DNA of 64,000 nucleotides from assembly GCA_900544535.1 (NCBI GenBank), contig UQVH01000011.1:34338-98337 (forward strand), read 5' to 3'. Positions 59,673-64,000 of this stretch are shown piece by piece. Source of the stretch: an uncultured Bacteroidales bacterium (GTDB lineage Bacteria; Bacteroidota; Bacteroidia; Bacteroidales; Muribaculaceae). The position numbers and the translations under genes were made by a program. The notes under the pieces are model-generated. The model was not told the origin of the DNA. It worked only from the letters and a program-made list of their open reading frames with translations, and made no database searches. The stretch's first letter is position 1; every line of letters starts with the position of its first letter.

Positions 59673-60644
59673 TCAGACGTTGAACACCGCTTCTTCAAAA
59701 TAGCGGCAGATCATCACGCCGCTTTTCGCCTCGCGCTCGCCCCTGTAAGGCTCGCCGCATGCCTCCGTCAGAATCATCGTCGGGATGTCGGCTCCGGCAT
59801 GGATCGAGCATACTACCCCGCCGCCCAGGCGCGGATTGATTTCCATCAGCATCAGCCGCCCGCTTTCCGTATCGCGGAGATACTGGAGCGTGACGGCCCC
59901 GCGGAGTCCCAGGCGGTCTATCGCCTCGCGCGCGGCGTCGCGAATATCCCCGTCGGCCACCGTCACGGTCCGCGACACCTCGCCGCCGACCACTTCAAGC
60001 CTGCGGCGCGGGCTGATGCAGAGCGTCTCGCCCTTTTGCGTTATATAGCAGTCAACGGTATATTCCTCTTTCTTCGGATAGTAAACCTGGAGAAGATAAT
60101 CGTCGGCCACTTTCTGTATGCGGCGGAAGTCCGTGATCCCTTCGATGACCTCTATCCCCTTCGATGCCGATCCGCGGCGCGGTTTGGCTATGAGCGGAAA
60201 CTGCGGTTTGCCCCCGCGGTAGGTGGCTGGGACATCCAGCCCCGCGGTCTCGAACGCACGGGCCGAAAGCACCTTGTCAAACAGAGTCTCTGCCAGACCG
60301 GGCTTCACCACCGGTGACCAGGCGTCGCCGTAAGTGGCCACATATGCTCCGGCAATCGAGATGGCTCCGTCGACAAACGGCAGCAGCACATCGATGTGAT
60401 ATGCCTCGACAACATGATGGAGATGCTCCAGAATATCCGGAGCGCCCCAGCGGCGCCCTATGACAATTCCGCCGATCACCGCCACCGGAACTTCGGCCTC
60501 AAGTTCGTAACTGTAAATCCCGATCTCGGTTCCGAGCCTCTTCCCGGCCTCTATGAGCTTGCGCCCGAAAGAGACTCGCTTGGCGCCTCCGAGAAAAAGG
60601 ACATTGATTTTTTTCTTCATATCTGCCATATGGGACTCAGACAT
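59673..60644 (-). CDS. ATP-grasp enzyme (carbamoyl-phosphate-synthase-like large domain)
   Basis: A 323-residue ATP-grasp protein. 'KINVLFLGGAKRVSFGRKL' forms the pre-ATP-grasp domain, then 'PLIAKPRRGSASKGI' (nucleotide-binding loop) and 'LMLMEINPRLGGGVV' (metal-binding EINPR). Such proteins in polysaccharide clusters are thought to ligate amino acids or modify sugars; the substrate is not known. It overlaps the LegB-like gene by 8 bases and precedes neuB by 62, so all three are probably one transcript. Confidence 0.88.
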   Translation of the reverse strand: MSESHMADMKKKINVLFLGGAKRVSFGRKLIEAGKRLGTEIGIYSYELEAEVPVAVIGGIVIGRRWGAPDILEHLHHVVEAYHIDVLLPFVDGAISIAGAYVATYGDAWSPVVKPGLAETLFDKVLSARAFETAGLDVPATYRGGKPQFPLIAKPRRGSASKGIEVIEGITDFRRIQKVADDYLLQVYYPKKEEYTVDCYITQKGETLCISPRRRLEVVGGEVSRTVTVADGDIRDAAREAIDRLGLRGAVTLQYLRDTESGRLMLMEINPRLGGGVVCSIHAGADIPTMILTEACGEPYRGEREAKSGVMICRYFEEAVFNV

Positions 60645-61626
60645 TGTAAATGCCGCTCTTGTATTTCGATAGATTGTCTCCCTTGGTGAACCATTCTACG
60701 GTCTCGCGCAGTCCGGCTTCAAGATCATAGCGCGGACGCCAGTCGGTGAGCGATTTAATGAGGCTGTTGTCGCCGCAGAGTCTGAACACCTCGCTCCCTG
60801 ACGGACGTAGACGCTGGGGGTCGGTGACATAGTCCACTCTCTCGCCCATGATCCGTGCAATCGTCTCCAGTGTCTCGCGCATGGTCACTTCCGTCCCGGT
60901 CGCTATGTTGATTTCGCGGCCCTCTATCCCCTCGGCGCGGCCCAGGGCTATGAATCCGGCCGCTGTATCCTTGACAAAGTTGAAATCGCGTGTCGGAGTC
61001 AGATCACCGACCTTGATTTCATGCACCCCGGAGGCAATCTGCGTGATGATCGTCGGGATAATCGCACGGGCGCTCTGACGCGGACCGTAGGTGTTGAACG
61101 GACGCGCGATCACCACCGGAAGACCGAAGGCATTATAGAAACTCTTGGCTATCGCATCGGCGCCTATCTTCGTCGCGCTGTAAGGCGACTGCGGCTGACG
61201 CGGATGCGACTCATCAATCGGCACATATTTCGCCGTCCCGTAGACCTCGCTGGTCGATGTGACCACTAAGCGTCTCACACCGCAGTCACGCGCGGCCTGA
61301 CACATGTTCAGCGTTCCCTTTATATTGGTATCCACGTAACTGTCGGGCGCCACATAGCTGTAAGGGATCGCTATCAGTGCCGCAAGATGATAGACAGTGT
61401 CACACCCGGCGGTGATATGACGGCAGAAATTCGGATCTCGCACATCACCCGTGACCACTTCCAGATCCGGATGGCTGATTTCCTCAAGCCAGCCCCAGTT
61501 GTTGAATGAATTATATTGGCTCAGAGCTCTGACGGCATAACCTTCATCGAGCAACATCTCGGTAAGATGAGATCCGATAAATCCGTCCGCTCCCGTAACG
61601 AGCACTTTTGTCTTGGAATTCTCCAT
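60637..61626 (-). CDS. legB: LegB-like NAD-dependent 4,6-dehydratase
   Basis: A 329-residue extended short-chain dehydrogenase. The NAD motif 'VTGADGFIGSHLTEMLLDEG', 'YNSFNNWGWLEEI' (a segment characteristic of LegB-type UDP-GlcNAc 4,6-dehydratases), 'TSTSEVYGTAKYVPI' and the catalytic Tyr-x-x-x-Lys in 'YSATKIGAD' are present. It would make the 4-keto-6-deoxy sugar at the start of legionaminic acid synthesis. The aminotransferase (LegC), acetyltransferase, hydrolase and CMP-transferase are not in this window. Confidence 0.85.
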   Translation of the reverse strand: MENSKTKVLVTGADGFIGSHLTEMLLDEGYAVRALSQYNSFNNWGWLEEISHPDLEVVTGDVRDPNFCRHITAGCDTVYHLAALIAIPYSYVAPDSYVDTNIKGTLNMCQAARDCGVRRLVVTSTSEVYGTAKYVPIDESHPRQPQSPYSATKIGADAIAKSFYNAFGLPVVIARPFNTYGPRQSARAIIPTIITQIASGVHEIKVGDLTPTRDFNFVKDTAAGFIALGRAEGIEGREINIATGTEVTMRETLETIARIMGERVDYVTDPQRLRPSGSEVFRLCGDNSLIKSLTDWRPRYDLEAGLRETVEWFTKGDNLSKYKSGIYNV

Positions 61627-61666
61627 ATTTCTTTAATGCTTAAACAAGTCGTTTTTTATAAAATTT

Positions 61667-62137
61667 TCAGACAGGCCGTTTCAGATAGTATGTATAAAGT
61701 ACACCGTCGTCGCTTACATACGACAGCACCATCCTCCGGTGCTTGAGACGGTCGATATGCAGGCGCGTGATTCCGTCACTGACAAGATGCAGGGCCTCAG
61801 GCGCGCGATAGCCGGGCAGATGACCCGGTTCGTTGTCACTGTATCCGAAGTTCAGCTCAAGGATGTCGCCATCCTCCCTCCACGAACCCGTATGCTCGAT
61901 ATACTCATGACGCGGCAATATCTCGACAATCTGGATAAGGCGCCCCTGGAAGCCCCATGTATACAGTTCTACACCGCTTTTCTCTGTGTACAGCGCCACC
62001 TCTTCGCCGTCGGCCGTCAGCCGTTCAAGACGCCACTCGCCGAAATAGTCTCCTATGTCGCCGTTGTTGCGTGTACAGCTTCCGGTGATCGTCATCATCA
62101 GCAGCGCTATCAGTATGTCTGCAAATTTCTTTTTCAT
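61667..62137 (-). CDS. lipocalin-like lipoprotein
   Basis: A 156-residue predicted lipoprotein with lipobox ITGSC (Cys21) and a lipocalin-like beta domain beginning 'YFGEWRLERLTADGEEVALY' with the GxW-type strand. The C-terminus has a 'RMVLSYVSDDGVLYTYYLKR' strand pair. It lies 43 bases after the Wzi gene and 40 before the LegB-like gene on the same strand. Function unknown. Confidence 0.75.
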   Translation of the reverse strand: MKKKFADILIALLMMTITGSCTRNNGDIGDYFGEWRLERLTADGEEVALYTEKSGVELYTWGFQGRLIQIVEILPRHEYIEHTGSWREDGDILELNFGYSDNEPGHLPGYRAPEALHLVSDGITRLHIDRLKHRRMVLSYVSDDGVLYTYYLKRPV

Positions 62138-62180
62138 CTCTGTGACTGTTCAAATTCGGATATTCTCAGACAGATTCCGT

Positions 62181-63701
62181 TCATTTCATTCTGTATCTCA
62201 CGCCGACAAGCGCTCCGAACGCATTTCCGGGCATAGTTCCGCGGTTGAGTTCGACCTGCACCTTGACGCCCAGCCCTTTGGCGAGCTTTTCAGGATGCCA
62301 GTCCGTTTCGAGCATCACCGCCGTTTCGTGGATCGGGGTCTTCAGCATGCACTTTGCCGTTCCCCACGCCTTCCGGTAGCCCCCTTTAAGACGATAGCCG
62401 ACACTGCGGCTCAGCTCACCCTCCACTCCGACATGAAATCCGCGCAGACAGTTTCCGATGAAACCCGGAAAACCGTCGCGGTTATAGATCGGAGCCATCA
62501 TGGCCGGCGTACCCATCGACTGTCCGTAATAGGCATATGAATTGTGAGAGGCATTGTTGTAGTAGTCATCTGCGCCTGACACATGATCGGGCACGGAGGT
62601 GCCTGGAGAGTCAGACGGGTCGAAATGAATCGGGCCGCTCTGATTTGTGAAATCAAGATATTCCACAACCGCCGCGCTGACAATCCCCTCGGACTTCGCT
62701 TTGTAATGCAGGCCCCAGAGACCGTCCCAGCCATTCTGCTTCGCAATGCCCGAACCGTCCTCAAACGGCCACGACATATAGGCCGACAGCTCCGTTCCGT
62801 CCTTGAACTTGTATGCCGCTTTTATATCCCACGATCCGAGATGGTTGCCGGAAATAAAATCCTCGCCTCCGTCCTCGATCGGAATCAGCATTGTCATGAA
62901 TTCCTTGAAACGGGTAGGATATTTTCTCCTGTCCACCAGCTTTCCGCGGCTGTAATAGCTGTTCGTACCTCCGAAAATCGCCACCGCCTGCATCCCGACC
63001 GTCACCGACAGAGGTTCCGTCGGCTTAGTGCGGAAATAGCAACGCTTGTAAGCGTAAAGCTCATTCTGGGCAATGTGCGACGTATAATAATTGTAATGGT
63101 CGCGCCACCACCCGTTGTCCATCATCTTTCCGAAAGCAACTTCACCCGAAATCTGCACCCAGCCGCGTGTGAAAGGTATATTTTGAAAATCCCAGAAACC
63201 TGCTCTCACCTCCGGAATCGGCCGGGTATTACCGCTCATGACGAGATCACCGCTCGTCAGGCTCTGCGGCAGAATTGCGGAACCATGTTCCTTCATACCC
63301 GCCAGCAGGAAAAGGCTGCGGTACTTGATCTCACCGTAAAGTTGCTGGATTCTGAAAACCGAAGGCCTTTCCGAATGGCGGAACCAGGTATTATTCTCAC
63401 CGTCATAGCGCTCATAGCTCACCGACGACGAATAATCGCCGATCACATCAGCACCGAAACCGAACGAAAACCTGCGGCTGTAATCAGGCTCGACCCACAG
63501 CCGGGCCTCAGCCTGCACATTATCAGCCTGCGTGAATCGTCCGTGGCGCAACGAGGAAATATAGAATGGAGCGAAATCCCCGCTTCCGGTCCCCGCCGTA
63601 AAAGCAGCCTCATAATTCAGCGGCAGCTCAGCCGCAGCCGAAAAAGCCGCACCCAAAGCCACAGCCGTCAGAGAGAGTCGCAAATGTCGTCCTGATTTCA
63701 T
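62181..63701 (-). CDS. capsule assembly Wzi-family outer-membrane protein
   Basis: A 506-residue outer-membrane barrel with signal peptide (about 1-25, ending FSAAA). 'AFTAGTGSGDFAPFYISSLRHG', 'AGMKEHGSAILPQSLTSGDLV' and 'SGNTRPIPEVRAGF' are the signature of the Wzi family, which in enteric bacteria anchors capsule to the surface. The ATG at 63701 is chosen over the TTG at 63719 because of a promoter element at 63717 and because the signal peptide begins there. It is the first gene of the surface-sugar series to its left. Confidence 0.88.
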   Translation of the reverse strand: MKSGRHLRLSLTAVALGAAFSAAAELPLNYEAAFTAGTGSGDFAPFYISSLRHGRFTQADNVQAEARLWVEPDYSRRFSFGFGADVIGDYSSSVSYERYDGENNTWFRHSERPSVFRIQQLYGEIKYRSLFLLAGMKEHGSAILPQSLTSGDLVMSGNTRPIPEVRAGFWDFQNIPFTRGWVQISGEVAFGKMMDNGWWRDHYNYYTSHIAQNELYAYKRCYFRTKPTEPLSVTVGMQAVAIFGGTNSYYSRGKLVDRRKYPTRFKEFMTMLIPIEDGGEDFISGNHLGSWDIKAAYKFKDGTELSAYMSWPFEDGSGIAKQNGWDGLWGLHYKAKSEGIVSAAVVEYLDFTNQSGPIHFDPSDSPGTSVPDHVSGADDYYNNASHNSYAYYGQSMGTPAMMAPIYNRDGFPGFIGNCLRGFHVGVEGELSRSVGYRLKGGYRKAWGTAKCMLKTPIHETAVMLETDWHPEKLAKGLGVKVQVELNRGTMPGNAFGALVGVRYRMK

Positions 63702-63716
63702 GAATGCACTTGAATT

Positions 63717-63724
63717 CAAAAATA
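63717..63724 (-). promoter_or_regulatory. promoter -7 element of the Wzi gene
   Basis: Minus-strand TATTTTTG matches TAnnTTTG 16 bases upstream of the ATG at 63701, consistent with a short leader and against the TTG start at 63719. Confidence 0.5.
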
Positions 63725-63914
63725 ATACAAAATTCTGAAGATTTCACCTTCACTCGGAACAAACCAAATTATTCCCGATACAAAATTATACAAAATCCGT
63801 GAGAAACCCTCCCCCGGAACTCCCAATTATCCCGGTTCTCCCAAAAATTTCCTGCCCCCTCAAATCTCCCAGTACTCCCAAATCTCTCAAAAACGCCCTC
63901 CCTCGCTCCCCCAA

Positions 63915-63964
63915 ACAAAAAAAAGCGGACCGGAAATCTGTCTTGCTGACAGTTTCCGGTCCGC
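63915..63964 (-). terminator. rRNA operon terminator
   Basis: On the minus strand, downstream of 5S: a perfect 12-bp stem GCGGACCGGAAA / TTTCCGGTCCGC (63925-63936 with 63953-63964) plus an inner CTGTC/GACAG stem, followed by TTTTTTTTG. A very strong intrinsic terminator. Confidence 0.95.
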
Positions 63965-63977
63965 GGAGTTTAGAGGG

Positions 63978-64000
63978 GGCGGTTATCTACTTTCCCACTT
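63978..64000 (-). rRNA. rrf: 5S rRNA, 3' end only
   Basis: The minus-strand reading AAGTGGGAAAGTAGATAACC followed by GCC is the 3' strand of a Bacteroidetes 5S rRNA. The rest of the gene and the rRNA operon lie beyond the right edge. The strong terminator follows at 63915-63964. Confidence 0.8.

Noticed and set aside
62583..63695. 370-codon plus-strand open frame opposite the Wzi gene
   Set aside because: Antisense to a coherent outer-membrane protein with signal peptide; no motifs.
1..64000. Mobile elements, prophage or CRISPR-Cas
   Set aside because: No transposase, integrase, phage structural or cas-like protein was seen in any frame; surface genes alone do not make a mobile element.

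Overview
This 64 kb window looks like chromosomal DNA of a Bacteroidales bacterium, most likely from the Muribaculaceae or a close relative. The evidence is the recurring Bacteroidetes promoter element TAnnTTTG, often with a TTTG box about 19-20 bases upstream (cleanest ahead of rpsF, the sigma factor gene and the thiamine operon); near absence of Shine-Dalgarno sequences; many Bacteroidetes-specific families (DUF4270, DUF4296, DUF3575, DUF4861, OMP_b-brl_3 receptors, lipoproteins with a short signal and lipobox); a long Bacteroidetes-type IspG; and a short sigma-70 factor of 286 residues. Family names are from memory of motifs, not from database searches.

Layout. 1-6.3 kb (+): end of ileS, a TraR/DksA-like regulator, lspA, a DUF4296 lipoprotein, a small conserved protein and a TonB-dependent receptor. 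6.3-8.9 kb (+): a TPR sensor kinase and its LuxR-type response regulator. 8.9-14.1 kb (+): a small lipoprotein, three paralogous exported proteins built from two shuffled modules, and an AT-rich BspA-like leucine-rich-repeat protein. 14.2-15.8 kb: a lone MntA-like nucleotidyltransferase gene (-) and the rpsF-rpsR-rplI operon (+). 16-19 kb: an OMP_b-brl_3 outer-membrane protein. 19-25.7 kb: mutS (-), a SIMPL protein (+), a PAS protein (-), tRNA-Thr (-), a DUF4270 lipoprotein and a short glycogen-synthase-like protein (-). 25.9-29.2 kb (+): primary sigma factor, DUF4861 protein, gmd. 29.3-30.5 kb: two small AT-rich genes. 30.7-42 kb (+): a TPP-riboswitch-controlled thiamine operon (thiD, thiS, a TenI/ThiE-like gene, thiE, thiG, thiC, thiH), in which three outer-membrane genes sit between thiC and thiH. 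42.1-42.4 kb: a small membrane protein. 42.5-63.7 kb (-): asnS, an RsuA/RluB-type pseudouridine synthase with a long Gly-Tyr-Asn-Arg tail, purU, a pullulanase, a coiled-coil lipoprotein, rsmI, an Ala/Glu/Pro-rich protein, dacB, a GNAT acetyltransferase, ribD, ispG, purE, a PAP2-like membrane protein, rpoN, neuB, an ATP-grasp enzyme, a LegB-like dehydratase, a lipocalin-like lipoprotein and a Wzi-type capsule protein. The right edge holds the last bases of a 5S rRNA (-) and the terminator of its rRNA operon.

How the genes work together. Most of the window is housekeeping: translation (ileS, asnS, S6/S18/L9, rsmI), cofactors (thiamine, riboflavin, folate one-carbon, isoprenoid), DNA repair and transcription (two sigma factors). 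The accessory content is concentrated in cell-surface functions: two TonB-type proteins, the three-module paralog family, the DUF3575 / OmpA-like-TPR / four-barrel cassette embedded in the thiamine operon, and the partial nonulosonic-acid set (LegB-ATP-grasp-NeuB) beside a Wzi protein. I saw no CRISPR array, prophage, integrase or insertion sequence. The best candidates for undescribed biology are the embedded outer-membrane cassette with its four-fold repeated barrel, the shuffled exported paralogs, and the low-complexity tail on the pseudouridine synthase.
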